Source: Polynucleobacter sp. MWH-Braz-FAM2G (GTDB lineage Bacteria > Pseudomonadota > Gammaproteobacteria > Burkholderiales > Burkholderiaceae). Taken from it: a stretch of DNA of 64,000 nucleotides. The stretch is from positions 1,116,001 to 1,180,000 of the forward strand of contig NZ_CP061300.1 in assembly GCF_018687635.1 (NCBI RefSeq). Reading direction: 5' to 3'. This document shows, one piece after another, positions 30,058-40,282 of this stretch. The notes under the pieces were generated by a model. The model searched no databases. It saw only the letters and a program-made list of their open reading frames with translations, and was not told the origin of the DNA. Each line of letters opens with the position of its first letter. Position 1 is the first letter of the stretch. Both the position numbers and the translations under genes were made by a program.

Positions 30058-31032
30058 TTAATCAAGCGTAATATTTGCAGCCTTAATAGCTTTACCCCAA
30101 TAGGGAATTTCTTTCTTCAATAAAGCGTCAGTTTGCGCTGGATTAAGATAACGCAGTTCTACACCCGCAGCATCTGAACGCTCTTTAATTTCAGGCAACG
30201 CCAAACTTTGCTTCACTGAGTTAGTTAGTTTTGAAATAACTGGTGCAGGTGTGCCAGCAGGCGCATATAAAGCAACCCAGGATTCCAACTGAAATGACGG
30301 TAACCCCGCTTCAGCGGTAGTAGGCACGTTTGGCATTCCAGGGTGACGATTCTTACCTGTAACCGCTAGCCCCTTGAGTTTGCCACTTTGAACATGCTGC
30401 ATTACGGATGGTGGCGTGCTAATGAATACTTGCACTTGACCAGCCAAAACATCCTGAATAGCAGGACCAGAGCCCTTATAGGGCACATGAACCATATCTA
30501 CACCAGTAGTCTGCTTAAAAATCTCCGTGCCAATATGCGATACCGATCCATTACCTTGAGACGCGTAATTTAACTTACCGGGGTTAGCCTTTGCGTATGC
30601 AATGAACTCCTTGAGATTATTTACAGGGACCGAAGGATGAACCGCGATAACGTTTGTTGAAACTGTTAGCAAAGCTACAGGAGAAAAATCTTTAATGGGA
30701 TCCCAGGGTAGTTTTTCAAACAAAGCAGGATTGCCAACGTGATAACCAGAATATGAAATCAGCAAGGTGTAGCCATCTGGTTTAGCTTTAGCAACATATT
30801 GATACGCAGTATTGCCGCTCGCACCGGGCTTGTTATCCACAATAACGGGCTGACCAATTACACGGGTTAAAGGCTCGCTCAATAAACGCGCTGAAGTATC
30901 CACAAGACCACCTGGAGGATTTGGCACAACCAATGTAATCGGGCGATCAGGGAAAGGTTGCGCTACAGCAAGACCTACAACAAAAAGCGTGGCAAAAAAA
31001 GTAAACCTACGAAAAATTGAAGGAAGATTCAT
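30058..31032 (-). CDS. Bug family (tripartite tricarboxylate transporter) substrate-binding protein
   Basis: Periplasmic solute-binding protein of the large betaproteobacterial Bug family. Signal peptide residues 1-24 end AVA before QPFPDRPITLVVPNPPGG, the family N-terminal signature. Further blocks are the NYASQGNGSVSHIGTEIF loop and VPYKGSGPAIQDVLAGQVQVF. Length 324 aa is standard. There are no tctA/tctB membrane genes nearby, so it is an orphan binding protein. The ligand, often a carboxylate, cannot be read off. The gap to the flavin oxidoreductase gene is 29 bases, consistent with one transcript. Confidence 0.93.
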   Translation of the reverse strand: MNLPSIFRRFTFFATLFVVGLAVAQPFPDRPITLVVPNPPGGLVDTSARLLSEPLTRVIGQPVIVDNKPGASGNTAYQYVAKAKPDGYTLLISYSGYHVGNPALFEKLPWDPIKDFSPVALLTVSTNVIAVHPSVPVNNLKEFIAYAKANPGKLNYASQGNGSVSHIGTEIFKQTTGVDMVHVPYKGSGPAIQDVLAGQVQVFISTPPSVMQHVQSGKLKGLAVTGKNRHPGMPNVPTTAEAGLPSFQLESWVALYAPAGTPAPVISKLTNSVKQSLALPEIKERSDAAGVELRYLNPAQTDALLKKEIPYWGKAIKAANITLD

Positions 31033-31061
31033 TCGTTATCCAATCTCGATTTTCTAAATAA

Positions 31062-32183
31062 TTAGCGTTGACCAATTTTTACATTACCAAACACTGACTG
31101 TGCATCACGTGGCAAGCAACGCCAATAACGCTCGTTAGCACTAACAATGCCATTTAATTCTGCAGCAGCCTCCCAGGCCCAGCGTGGCTTATACAAAAAT
31201 GCTCTAGCTAGAGCAATCAGATCTGCATCACCCGCTTGCAAAATATCTTCAGCTTGTTGTGGCTCAGTAATGAGACCTACTGTCATGGTTGGTAGACCAG
31301 ACTCATCCTTAACAATTCTTGCAAAAGGCACTTGATAATTTGGACCAATAGCAATCTTTTGCTTGGGAGAGATGCCTCCAGATGAAATATGGACAAAATT
31401 ACAACCCAAGGGCTTGAGTCGCTTTGCAAAATCAGCAGTCTCTTGAGGTGTCCAGCCACCCTCAATCCAATCACTAGCAGAAATTCGAATGCCTAATACG
31501 CCCTGATAAGCCGCTCTTACTGCTGCAAACAACTCCAAAGGAAAGCGGATTCTATTTTCAAATGAGCCGCCGTATTCATCAGTGCGTTGATTAGCGATTG
31601 GAGATAAAAACTGATGCAATAGATAGCCATGAGCTCCATGCAGTTCAATACCGTCTATACCAATTCTTTCCGCACGTTGAGCAGAGCTAACAAAATCTTG
31701 GATCAGTTGCTTTAATTCATCCTTGCTTAATTCATGGGGCAAACGCTCACCTTCCAACTGAGGTATTGCCGATGGAGCAAGAGTTTCCCAACCACCATGA
31801 TCTTTGTCTAGCAATTGACCGCCATCCCAGGGTGTTGCGCTAGATGCCTTGCGTCCAGCGTGCGCTAATTGGATGAAAACAGGGATAGATGGTGCTAAGG
31901 CTCGCGCACGACTCAACTTATCCTTAAGCGCCGCCTCCGTCCGGTCATCCCACAAACCAAGACAGGCGGGCGTAATTCTGGCCTCTGGATTAACCCCAGT
32001 AGCTTCAATAATGAAAAGAGCAGCCCCGCTGTTGAGTAAATTTCCCCAATGCATTAAGTGCCAGTCCGTGGCTTCGCCATTCTTTGCGGAGTATTGGCAC
32101 ATTGGAGCCACCACAATGCGATTCGCCAACTCTAACGGGCCGCGCGGAGAATTGAGGGTGTAATTTGAAAATAAAAGACTCAT
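31062..32183 (-). CDS. Old Yellow Enzyme-type NADH:flavin oxidoreductase
   Basis: FMN-dependent ene-reductase of the YqjM/XenA subgroup, reducing activated C=C bonds of enones, nitro compounds or similar. The active-site motif RIVVAPMCQYSA holds the tuning Cys. The barrel carries HLMHWGNLLNSG, the substrate HGAHGYLLHQFLSP histidine block, and the phosphate-binding GLITEP plus RAFLYKPRW near the C-terminus. Length 373 aa fits. It is divergent from mmsA, with 163 bases between them holding both promoters. Physiological substrate is unknown. Confidence 0.93.
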   Translation of the reverse strand: MSLLFSNYTLNSPRGPLELANRIVVAPMCQYSAKNGEATDWHLMHWGNLLNSGAALFIIEATGVNPEARITPACLGLWDDRTEAALKDKLSRARALAPSIPVFIQLAHAGRKASSATPWDGGQLLDKDHGGWETLAPSAIPQLEGERLPHELSKDELKQLIQDFVSSAQRAERIGIDGIELHGAHGYLLHQFLSPIANQRTDEYGGSFENRIRFPLELFAAVRAAYQGVLGIRISASDWIEGGWTPQETADFAKRLKPLGCNFVHISSGGISPKQKIAIGPNYQVPFARIVKDESGLPTMTVGLITEPQQAEDILQAGDADLIALARAFLYKPRWAWEAAAELNGIVSANERYWRCLPRDAQSVFGNVKIGQR

Positions 32184-32346
32184 GGAATGCCTTAAAAAGC
32201 CGAAAAATAGGTCAAAAATACGAAAAAAGTCATAAAGCGATAGAATACTTAAAAAAGCAGAATAAACGAGACAGCGAAGTTATGCAGGCCATCAGGCCAA
32301 GTGACTTTTTTTACCAAAAACCTTAAATTACTCAATACAAGAGACT

Positions 32347-33867
32347 ATGAACGCACCTCAAGCCTTTGAATCAAAAGAAGATATTGGCCATTATGTTGGC
32401 GGCAATGTGGTTAATCCAAAAGATGGTCGCTTTGCCGACGTTTTCAACCCTACTAAAGGCACTGTAGCTCGCCGCGTCGCGCTCGCAAGCCGCAAGGAAG
32501 TTGATAATGCAGTGGCAGTAGCCCAAAAAGCATTTGAATCTTGGAGCCAAACAAGCCCATTACGTCGTGCTCGTATTCTGTTTAAGTATCTTGAGTTGTT
32601 AAATGCCAACCGCGATGAGTTGGCTGCCATTATTACCGCTGAGCACGGCAAAGTATTTACCGATGCCCAAGGTGAAGTAACCCGCGGAATTGAGATTGTT
32701 GAATTTGCCACAGGCATACCTGAGCTCCTCAAGGGCGACTACACAGAGCAAGTTTCAACCGATATCGATAACTGGGTAATGCGCCAGCCTTTAGGGGTTG
32801 TCGCTGGTATTACCCCCTTTAACTTTCCAGTCATGGTGCCAATGTGGATGTTCCCAATGGCCATTGCTTGTGGTAACACCTTTGTATTAAAGCCAAGTCC
32901 AACTGATCCTTCAGCATCCTTGTATATGGCCAAACTCCTCAAGGAAGCCGGATTGCCTGATGGAGTATTCAACGTTGTTCAAGGTGACAAAGAAGCGGTT
33001 GATGCATTAATTGAGAACCCGGATGTTAAAGCGGTGAGCTTTGTTGGTTCTACACCTATCGCTAACTATATTTACGAACGTTGTGCACATTTTGGCAAAC
33101 GCTCCCAAGCATTGGGTGGCGCAAAGAATCACATGGTCATCATGCCAGATGCTGATATTGATAAGGCAATTGATGCATTGGTTGGCGCGGCATATGGTTC
33201 TGCTGGTGAACGTTGTATGGCGATTTCTGTAGCAGTATTAGTGGGCGATGTAGCGGATAAGATCATTCCAAAATTAATTGAGCGGACCAAAACACTCAAA
33301 GTAAAAAATGGCATGGAACTGGATGCCGAAATGGGCCCTATCGTTACTAAAGCAGCTCTTGAGCGTATCACTAGTTATATTGATAGCGGCGTAGCATCTG
33401 GCGCAAAGTTACTGGTTGATGGTCGCGGCCTAAAAGTTCCTGGTTGTGAAAATGGCTTCTTTATTGGGGGCACCCTCTTTGATAATGTCACACCAGACAT
33501 GAAGATTTATTTAGAAGAAATCTTTGGACCCGTTTTGTCTTGCTTACGTGTTGCAAACTTTACAGAGGCTTTAAACCTTGTAAATTCTTGCGAGTTTGGC
33601 AATGGTGTTGCATGCTTTACTAGCGATGGCAATATAGCCCGTGAATTTGCCCGTCGCGTACAAGTCGGCATGGTTGGTATCAATGTGCCTATTCCAGTAC
33701 CAATGGCATGGCATGGCTTTGGCGGTTGGAAAAAATCCATCTTTGGCGATATGCACGCATACGGTAAGGAAGGTGTGCGTTTCTATACTAAACAAAAGAG
33801 TGTCATGCAACGTTGGCCTGAAAGCATTGCTAAGGGCGCAGAGTTTGTCATGCCTACCTCTAAGTAA
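32347..33867 (+). CDS. mmsA: CoA-acylating methylmalonate-semialdehyde dehydrogenase
   Basis: Converts methylmalonate semialdehyde to propionyl-CoA (and malonate semialdehyde to acetyl-CoA) in valine, thymine, beta-alanine or inositol breakdown. Visible motifs are [16 protein letters not shown], the NAD loop [28 protein letters not shown], and the catalytic Cys290 in [11 protein letters not shown]. MmsA-specific features include the C-terminal [22 protein letters not shown]. At 506 aa it is full length. ATG 32347 has AAGAG four bases upstream. No other valine-catabolic genes adjoin, and it ends in its own terminator. Confidence 0.94.
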   Translation: MNAPQAFESKEDIGHYVGGNVVNPKDGRFADVFNPTKGTVARRVALASRKEVDNAVAVAQKAFESWSQTSPLRRARILFKYLELLNANRDELAAIITAEHGKVFTDAQGEVTRGIEIVEFATGIPELLKGDYTEQVSTDIDNWVMRQPLGVVAGITPFNFPVMVPMWMFPMAIACGNTFVLKPSPTDPSASLYMAKLLKEAGLPDGVFNVVQGDKEAVDALIENPDVKAVSFVGSTPIANYIYERCAHFGKRSQALGGAKNHMVIMPDADIDKAIDALVGAAYGSAGERCMAISVAVLVGDVADKIIPKLIERTKTLKVKNGMELDAEMGPIVTKAALERITSYIDSGVASGAKLLVDGRGLKVPGCENGFFIGGTLFDNVTPDMKIYLEEIFGPVLSCLRVANFTEALNLVNSCEFGNGVACFTSDGNIAREFARRVQVGMVGINVPIPVPMAWHGFGGWKKSIFGDMHAYGKEGVRFYTKQKSVMQRWPESIAKGAEFVMPTSK

Positions 33868-33893
33868 GCCTTTCGATCATCTGCAATTGAATA

Positions 33894-33923
33894 TAAAAAA
33901 AGCGATCTTCGGATCGCTTTTTT
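33894..33923 (+). terminator. Strong intrinsic terminator after mmsA
   Basis: AAGCGATC-TTCG-GATCGCTT is an 8-bp stem with a stable UUCG-type tetraloop, preceded by A-run and followed by TTTTTT. The symmetric A/T flanks make it usable by both strands, serving mmsA (plus) and the convergent DUF1178 gene (minus). Confidence 0.93.
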
Positions 33924-33946
33924 ATTTGTTTAAATTGAAGCAACTG

Positions 33947-34432
33947 TTATTGCAAAGTATTTTTTAGAGCGGGAATCATTGGCATCGACAACACATCGAT
34001 ACCCTCTTCTCTTAGAGCCTCAGCTTCATCCAAGGTTGTCTGTCCTCGAATACTTCTTTCTGGAGATTCTTTGTAGTGGATTTTTCTGGCCTCATCAGCA
34101 AATGCATCTCCAACATCCTCTGATCGACCCATCAGTTCGCGCATTCCCTTTAAGAATGCTGCCTGAACTTGAGCCTCTAACTGAGAATGATCACTACCGG
34201 TAAGCGCAACAACACCTCCAGATAGGTTGTCAGATTCCGACTTTGGGGCAGTCAATTCAGTTGAGCCAGACTTAGCAATATGCGGTGCTGATGGCATACG
34301 AGTGATATCCGTACTGTCACAAACTGGACACGCAAGAATGCCCTTATCTTGCTGAGCAAGACAATCTTCCTCCGAGGCAAACCAACCTTCAAAGCGATGA
34401 TCTAATGGGCAGGCTAAGTTATAAACTTTCAT
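33947..34432 (-). CDS. DUF1178 family protein with N-terminal zinc ribbon
   Basis: A 161-aa protein matching the DUF1178 pattern: MKVYNLACPLDHRFEGWF, then a CPVCDS pair, with the first Cys8 and the later CxxC giving four zinc ligands. The C-terminal half is acidic and contains a long helix (QLEAQVQAAFLKGMRELMG) and ends near DVLSMPMIPALKN. The family's function is unknown. It lies 65 bases downstream of the Nudix gene on the same strand. Confidence 0.85.
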   Translation of the reverse strand: MKVYNLACPLDHRFEGWFASEEDCLAQQDKGILACPVCDSTDITRMPSAPHIAKSGSTELTAPKSESDNLSGGVVALTGSDHSQLEAQVQAAFLKGMRELMGRSEDVGDAFADEARKIHYKESPERSIRGQTTLDEAEALREEGIDVLSMPMIPALKNTLQ

Positions 34433-34497
34433 GAAAGGTATATAGGGGCAAAAATGATAAATTCAATACCATCATTTTAAACGGGTTTACATACACC

Positions 34498-35097
34498 CTA
34501 TTCTATTGGGGTGGCTTTCACTAGCCCCCGACGATATCGATCAAGCCAATAGGCTGAAATTGTTGTCTTGACATCAGTAATCACGCCTTCTTCAACCCAT
34601 GCAATTAACTGCTCTAAGGGTGCGGCGAACACATCTAAAAACTCTTCTTCATCAAGATGACTATTGCCTGGAACTAGATCTTCTGCCAAATAGATATCAA
34701 TAAACTCTGTTGAGTACGAGATTACTGGATGAATGCGTCGAATAAAGCCCCATTTTTTTGCCGTATATCCCGTTTCTTCTTCCAACTCTCGTTTAGCGCA
34801 AATCAAATGCTCTTCATTGGGATCTAATTTTCCAGCCGGAATTTCTATACAAGTTTTAGCGATTGGATAACGATATTGGCGCTCTAAAATTACCCTGCCA
34901 TCATTCAAGATGGCAAGGATAGCAACCGCGCCAGGATGCGTAAGATATTCACGTATCGCCTCTTGACCATCAGGCATAGCGACTTTATCTCGCTTCATGT
35001 TTAGAAAGATGCCGCCATAAATGTCTTCGCCTGAAACACGCCTCTCACGCAGATGATCATCACCGCTTGGTAAATCGTCAAATGATTTTTCAGTCAT
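34498..35097 (-). CDS. Nudix hydrolase, ADP-ribose pyrophosphatase type
   Basis: A 199-aa Nudix enzyme. The Nudix box G-x5-E-x7-RELEEETGY is intact (GKLDPNEEH... AKRELEEETGY), giving the Mg-binding helix-loop-helix. The opening GDDHLRERRVSGEDIYGG and the later YSTEFIDIYLAEDL fit the NudF/ADP-ribose-pyrophosphatase subgroup, which hydrolyses ADP-ribose to AMP and ribose-5-phosphate. Substrate assignment is by resemblance. It is separated from the nuo operon by the nuo terminator. Confidence 0.88.
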   Translation of the reverse strand: MTEKSFDDLPSGDDHLRERRVSGEDIYGGIFLNMKRDKVAMPDGQEAIREYLTHPGAVAILAILNDGRVILERQYRYPIAKTCIEIPAGKLDPNEEHLICAKRELEEETGYTAKKWGFIRRIHPVISYSTEFIDIYLAEDLVPGNSHLDEEEFLDVFAAPLEQLIAWVEEGVITDVKTTISAYWLDRYRRGLVKATPIE

Positions 35098-35177
35098 TAA
35101 TCACGCTCAATAGTTTGGTAATTTTGAATAAATTAATCTTACAAAAAGAAGATGTCAGATTGGTTGCTTCTTAAACA

Positions 35178-35203
35178 ATAAAGGCTCCTTTCGGAGCCTT
35201 TAT
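35178..35203 (-). terminator. Terminator of the complex I operon
   Basis: A perfect 11-bp stem, ATAAAGGCTCC and GGAGCCTTTAT, with a 4-base loop, lies 19 bases beyond the nuoN stop. On the minus strand it is followed by TTG-TTTAAG, a short U-rich run, and it marks the 3' end of the 14-gene nuo transcript. The plus-strand side has no U run. Confidence 0.8.
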
Positions 35204-35221
35204 AGCGGTATTTGGTATTTG

Positions 35222-36721
35222 TTATGAACCAAGCAAAGTACGACGCATTGCATCCAAACAAAGACTCATTAAACCTGCAGGAACAATGCCTATGGCTAGT
35301 ACCAAAATGCTATTTAGACTAAGGATTCCCTTAGCAAAACCAGAGCCCGATACGGTTATCTCGTGTTCTGGCTCATCAAAATACATAACCTTAACAACTC
35401 TGAGATAGTAAAAAGCGCCGACCAATGAAGCCATTACAGCGATTACGGCAAGGAAAGTATGCTCAGAATCAACTAAGGCTTCTAAAACACCTAACTTAGC
35501 AGCAAATCCAACCGTTGGCGGGATACCAGCCAGTGAGAACATCATCACCAAACCAATAAATGCAAACCAAGGATGTTTCTTATTAAGTCCTTTAAGACCG
35601 TTTAAGGTCTCGCAGTCGTAACCTTTGCGCGATAAAACCATTAGCAATCCGAAAGTGCCTAATGTAGTCAGCACATAGGTAATTGCATAGAACATGGCAG
35701 CACTAAATGCATGATCGTCAAACACGGACAACATGCCCAAAAGCACAAAGCCCATTTGCGCAATCGCAGAATATGCAAGCATCCGCTTAACGTTAGTTTG
35801 GGCAATTGCCGTAACGTTTCCAACCACTAGCGATAACACCGCCAGCAAAACCAGCATGGGTTGCCAATCACCCAACAATGGCAATAAGGTGTTCACTAGT
35901 AAGCGGAACAATAAGGCAAAGGCAGCCAATTTAGGTGCTGCAGCAATCATCAAAGTAACCGCCGTTGGCGCACCCTGATACACATCTGGCACCCACATAT
36001 GGAATGGCACCACCCCTAATTTAAATGCCAATCCAGCAACAATGAATACTAAACCAAAAGCCATTACCAAATGATTAATACGAGGATCGGCTACGGTTTT
36101 AAAGATCTCAATGAGGTCTAATGAACCAGTTACTCCATACAACATAGACATACCGTAGAGCAAAAAGCCAGAAGCCAAAGCACCTAAGATAAAGTATTTG
36201 ATACCAGCCTCTACACTCTCTTCCCTATTGTGACGCATTGCAACCAAGGCATAGGTAGGCAAGGCCATTAATTCAAGGCCAAGGTATAGAGTTAAGAGAT
36301 TAGCACCCGAAATCAAAACAAACTGACCCAGCAGGGCTAACAACGCCAAAACAATGAAATCCGGACGGAACAAAGCTCGATCCATCAAATATTGTTTGGA
36401 ATAAATCAGGCTAATCAACACGGCTATGCATGAGCATGTTTTCAGCAGGTTTGAGAAAGGATCTGATTGGAATAATCCATTCATAGCCACTAAGGCAGGA
36501 TCTCCCATGCGACCAACAAATGCAAAAATTAGATATACCAATAGAATGATCGAGAAGAAATAAACGAAACCAACTCCACGTGGAGTATGGAAAATATCTT
36601 GTTCCACACCTGGAGTTGATACAACTCTCTCACGAACATAAACACTTGCAACTAACAACAAGCAGGTTGCAATGAGTAAAACAAGTTCCGGCAGGATGGC
36701 GTATAGGTCGAATGCTTGCAT
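35222..36721 (-). CDS. nuoN: NADH-quinone oxidoreductase subunit N
   Basis: Antiporter-like proton-pumping membrane subunit of complex I, the last gene of the operon. It has about 14 hydrophobic helices in 499 aa. The conserved core [29 protein letters not shown] carries the helix-broken antiporter motif and a key lysine. A further [13 protein letters not shown] lysine block follows. The start [16 protein letters not shown] has no overlap with nuoM (10-base gap). Function follows from clear family similarity. Confidence 0.97.
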   Translation of the reverse strand: MQAFDLYAILPELVLLIATCLLLVASVYVRERVVSTPGVEQDIFHTPRGVGFVYFFSIILLVYLIFAFVGRMGDPALVAMNGLFQSDPFSNLLKTCSCIAVLISLIYSKQYLMDRALFRPDFIVLALLALLGQFVLISGANLLTLYLGLELMALPTYALVAMRHNREESVEAGIKYFILGALASGFLLYGMSMLYGVTGSLDLIEIFKTVADPRINHLVMAFGLVFIVAGLAFKLGVVPFHMWVPDVYQGAPTAVTLMIAAAPKLAAFALLFRLLVNTLLPLLGDWQPMLVLLAVLSLVVGNVTAIAQTNVKRMLAYSAIAQMGFVLLGMLSVFDDHAFSAAMFYAITYVLTTLGTFGLLMVLSRKGYDCETLNGLKGLNKKHPWFAFIGLVMMFSLAGIPPTVGFAAKLGVLEALVDSEHTFLAVIAVMASLVGAFYYLRVVKVMYFDEPEHEITVSGSGFAKGILSLNSILVLAIGIVPAGLMSLCLDAMRRTLLGS

Positions 36722-36731
36722 TTGCGCTTAC

Positions 36732-38198
36732 TCAGAGTTTGCTAACAGCAACATGCTGTAGTAGGTTAATCACAGCTGGATGAATGATGTCAGTGAACGG
36801 CTTTGGATAAACGCCCATGCCAATCACACAGATACTTAACACCACCATCATGAAATATTCACGTCCGTTGAGATCTTTTAGCTCCTCAACGTGTGCATTG
36901 TTGACTGCACCAAAAAATACTCGCTTTACCATCCATAAGGAATATGCCGCACCCAAGATTAGAGCAGTCGCGGCTAGGATGCCAATAACAAAGTCATAAT
37001 CTACCGCCGCCAAAATCACCATAAACTCACCAACGAATCCTGATGTAGCAGGTAATCCACAGTTAGCCATTGCCATCAAGACTGCAAAGGCAGTAAACGC
37101 AGGCATACGATGCACTACACCACCGTAATCTGCGATTTGACGGGTATGCATACGGTCATAAAGCACCCCAATAGAGAGGAACATCGCGCCAGCAACAAAG
37201 CCATGCGAGATCATCTGCACAATGCCGCCTTCAATACCTAATGGACTAAAGAGGAAGAAGCCTAGAGTCACAAAACCCATGTGAGCCACAGATGAATAGG
37301 CGACCAGTTTTTTCATGTCCTTCTGGACCAAAGCAACAGCCCCGACATAAATCACTGCAACCAATGAGAGGAAGATAACAAATGGGCCTAAATATTGACT
37401 TGCATCAGGCGCAATTGGGAGCGAGAAACGCAAGAAACCATAAGCGCCTAGCTTCAACATAATGGCAGCCAACACCACAGAACCACCCGTTGGCGCTTCA
37501 ACGTGAACATCTGGCAACCAAGTATGCAAAGGCCACATTGGCACTTTGACCGCAAATGCCATAAAGAATGCTGCAAACAATAAAATTTGTTCAACGATAT
37601 CTAAGCGCGCATTTTGCCAGGCCAAGATATCAAAGGTATTAGTAACGTTGTATAGATACAGCATGGCTACCAAAGTTAACAAGGAGCCAAGCAAGGTATA
37701 CAAGAAGAACTTGAATGCCGCATAAATTCGGTTGTGACCACCCCATACACCAATAATGATGTACATCGGAATAAGCGTTGCTTCGAAGAAAACGTAAAAC
37801 AACAAAGCATCCAGAGCACTAAATACACCAATCATTAATCCAGAAAGGATCATGAATGAGGCCATGTATTGAGAGACTTTGGTATCAATCACTTCCCATG
37901 CAGCAATCACCACAATAATATTGATAAATGCCGTCAGTACGATGAACCATACAGAGATGCCATCAATCCCCAAATAATAGTTAATGTCATAACGCGGAAT
38001 CCAGCTTAGTTTTTCTACAAATTGCATGCCTGGATTGGCAATATCAAATTGCAGAACCAAAGGTAGAGTGGCAATGAAGCCGAGGACAGCACCAAAAAGG
38101 GCTAACCAGCGAACTCCAGCAGTTGGCTTTTCAGACCCATAAAACAAAATGATGAGTCCAAAGACAATTGGGATCCAGATGGCGTAAGAAAGAATCAT
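36732..38198 (-). CDS. nuoM: NADH-quinone oxidoreductase subunit M
   Basis: Middle antiporter-like subunit of the membrane arm (488 aa, about 14 helices). The signature VKVPMWPLHTWLPDVHVEAPTGGSVVLAAIMLKLGAYG contains the channel lysine/histidine positions, followed by DMKKLVAYSSVAHMGFVTLG. The pump's C-terminal GEFMVILAA helix is present. The gap to nuoL is 24 bases and to nuoN 10 bases, consistent with one transcript. The start MILSYAIWIPIVFGL is hydrophobic without a cleavable signal, as in the family. Confidence 0.97.
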   Translation of the reverse strand: MILSYAIWIPIVFGLIILFYGSEKPTAGVRWLALFGAVLGFIATLPLVLQFDIANPGMQFVEKLSWIPRYDINYYLGIDGISVWFIVLTAFINIIVVIAAWEVIDTKVSQYMASFMILSGLMIGVFSALDALLFYVFFEATLIPMYIIIGVWGGHNRIYAAFKFFLYTLLGSLLTLVAMLYLYNVTNTFDILAWQNARLDIVEQILLFAAFFMAFAVKVPMWPLHTWLPDVHVEAPTGGSVVLAAIMLKLGAYGFLRFSLPIAPDASQYLGPFVIFLSLVAVIYVGAVALVQKDMKKLVAYSSVAHMGFVTLGFFLFSPLGIEGGIVQMISHGFVAGAMFLSIGVLYDRMHTRQIADYGGVVHRMPAFTAFAVLMAMANCGLPATSGFVGEFMVILAAVDYDFVIGILAATALILGAAYSLWMVKRVFFGAVNNAHVEELKDLNGREYFMMVVLSICVIGMGVYPKPFTDIIHPAVINLLQHVAVSKL

Positions 38199-38222
38199 AG
38201 TGGCTACTTAAGTTACAAAGGC

Positions 38223-40280
38223 CTAACGAACAAAAGGCAGGTAAGCGTACAAAACCCAAGCTAATAACACCGCTAAGCCCGCAATCATTGCGAAGGCGTA
38301 GTGATACAGATAACCGGATTGCAAATGACGAATTACTCCGGCAAAGCGTCCAACTGTATAAGCGCTGCCGTTAACAAAGAAGCCATCGATAACCTTTTGG
38401 TCACCGCGATGCCATAAGATGCTGCCAATCCAGATAAGTCCTTTTGCAAAGACTGCTTGATTGATTTCATCGAGGTAGTATTTATTATCAAAGAGCTTTT
38501 TAATAGGAGCAAAGGTCTGCGCAACTTTTTCTGGCAACTTGGGTGCCCATAGATAACCGATCGCTGCAGTAAGTACCCCAAGGACCACTAAAAGCAATAC
38601 AGGTGATGTGAATGCATGTATTGCCATGGCAACTGGTCCGTGGAACTCTTCAGCCAATTCCTTCATTACTGGATGACGCGCTAAATCAATAAATATTGAG
38701 TCGCCAAAGTAGGTGCCAAATAATAGCGGAGTGATTGTATAGAAGCCAATAATTACCGATGGAATCGCCAAGAGGATTAGTGGCAATGTCACCACCAAAG
38801 GAGACTCATGTGGCTTCTCACCGGGAGCTAATCCATGGTGCGCATGATCATCGCCCTGCTCGGCATGCTCGTGATGATCATGAGCATGTGCGTCAGCATG
38901 ACCCCAGCGTGCTTTACCGTGGAATACATAGAAATACAAACGGAATGAATATAAGGCTGTCACAAATACGCTGGCCATTACAGCAAAGTAGGCAAAGCCA
39001 GAACCTGGAATATGACTAGCAGCAACCGCTTCAATAATGGAATCTTTTGAATAGAAACCAGAGAAGAACGGTGTTCCAATCAGCGCCAAGTTACCAAGCA
39101 ACATCATTAAGCATGTAATTGGCATATATTTCCATAAGCCACCCATCTTGCGCATGTCCTGCTCATGATGCATCCCGAGGATGACGCTACCAGCAGCGAG
39201 GAACAACAAAGCTTTAAAGAATGCATGGGTCATTAGATGGAAGATCGCTACTGGGTATGCGGACACACCCAAAGCAACTGTCATATAACCAAGCTGGGAT
39301 AAGGTGGAATAGGCAACAACGCGCTTGATATCGTTTTGCACAATACCAAGAAAGCCCATGAAAAGCGCTGTAATAGAACCAATGACCAAAATAAAGCTTA
39401 ATGCAGTATCGGAAAGCTCAAACAGTGGTGACATGCGGGTCACCATGAAGATGCCAGCGGTAACCATCGTTGCCGCATGGATCAACGCAGAAATTGGCGT
39501 AGGTCCTTCCATGGAATCTGGCAACCATACATGCAATGGGAACTGAGCAGACTTACCCATGGCGCCAATAAATAGGCAAATGCAGGCAACAGTCATCAAA
39601 TTCCAGTTTGTACCTGGAAGCATTTGAGCCGCTAAGGCAGAATTCTGAGAAAAAATGACGTCATATTGCATTGAGCCTGTACTAGCCAGCAAAATGCCGA
39701 TACCAAGAATGAAGCCAAAGTCGCCAACACGATTGACCAAGAAAGCCTTCATATTTGCGAATACTGCAGATTGACGCTCAAAGTAAAAACCAATCAATAG
39801 GTATGAAACCACACCCACTGCTTCCCAACCAAAGAAGAGTTGCAACAAATTATTGCTCATGACCAACATCAGCATGGCAAAGGTAAACAAGGAAATATAG
39901 GAGAAGAAGCGGTTGTAACCTTCTTCACCTTGCATATAGCCGATTGTATAAATATGCACCATCAGCGACACAAAAGTCACTACGCACATCATCGTTGCCG
40001 TGAGTGGATCAATCAAGAAGCCAATATCTAAATTAAGCTCGCCTAACTGCATCCAACGATAAACGGTTCCGTTGAAATAGAAGCCATCCATGACCTGAGC
40101 CAATACATTGCATGACAACACAAATGCAATGGTTACACCCAATATGGTGACAAACTGACTTGCGCCATGACCAATACGATTTCCACCCAATTTGGTGCCA
40201 AAGAAACCAGCAATGATGGAGCCAACGAGTGGCGCCAAAGGTATTGCGCAGAGAACAGGAATGTTTAATGTCAATTGCAT
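38223..40280 (-). CDS. nuoL: NADH-quinone oxidoreductase subunit L with His-rich loop
   Basis: Distal antiporter-like subunit of complex I (685 aa). It has the core SAQFPLHVWLPDSMEGPTPISALIHAATMVTAGIF and DIKRVVAYSTLSQLGYM, then the long lateral helix expected near the C-terminus. About residues 457-485 form an inserted loop unusually rich in histidine (repeated HAH, DHHEH, DDHAHH), between two membrane helices. Such a loop could bind metals or be a spacer; other Burkholderiales have similar inserts. It starts three bases before nuoK ends. Confidence 0.97.
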   Translation of the reverse strand: MQLTLNIPVLCAIPLAPLVGSIIAGFFGTKLGGNRIGHGASQFVTILGVTIAFVLSCNVLAQVMDGFYFNGTVYRWMQLGELNLDIGFLIDPLTATMMCVVTFVSLMVHIYTIGYMQGEEGYNRFFSYISLFTFAMLMLVMSNNLLQLFFGWEAVGVVSYLLIGFYFERQSAVFANMKAFLVNRVGDFGFILGIGILLASTGSMQYDVIFSQNSALAAQMLPGTNWNLMTVACICLFIGAMGKSAQFPLHVWLPDSMEGPTPISALIHAATMVTAGIFMVTRMSPLFELSDTALSFILVIGSITALFMGFLGIVQNDIKRVVAYSTLSQLGYMTVALGVSAYPVAIFHLMTHAFFKALLFLAAGSVILGMHHEQDMRKMGGLWKYMPITCLMMLLGNLALIGTPFFSGFYSKDSIIEAVAASHIPGSGFAYFAVMASVFVTALYSFRLYFYVFHGKARWGHADAHAHDHHEHAEQGDDHAHHGLAPGEKPHESPLVVTLPLILLAIPSVIIGFYTITPLLFGTYFGDSIFIDLARHPVMKELAEEFHGPVAMAIHAFTSPVLLLVVLGVLTAAIGYLWAPKLPEKVAQTFAPIKKLFDNKYYLDEINQAVFAKGLIWIGSILWHRGDQKVIDGFFVNGSAYTVGRFAGVIRHLQSGYLYHYAFAMIAGLAVLLAWVLYAYLPFVR

Positions 40281-40282
40281 GA

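Noticed and set aside
32282-32368. 28-codon ORF overlapping the mmsA start
   Set aside because: It is out of frame with no good ribosome binding site and no regulatory residue pattern; it is likely chance.
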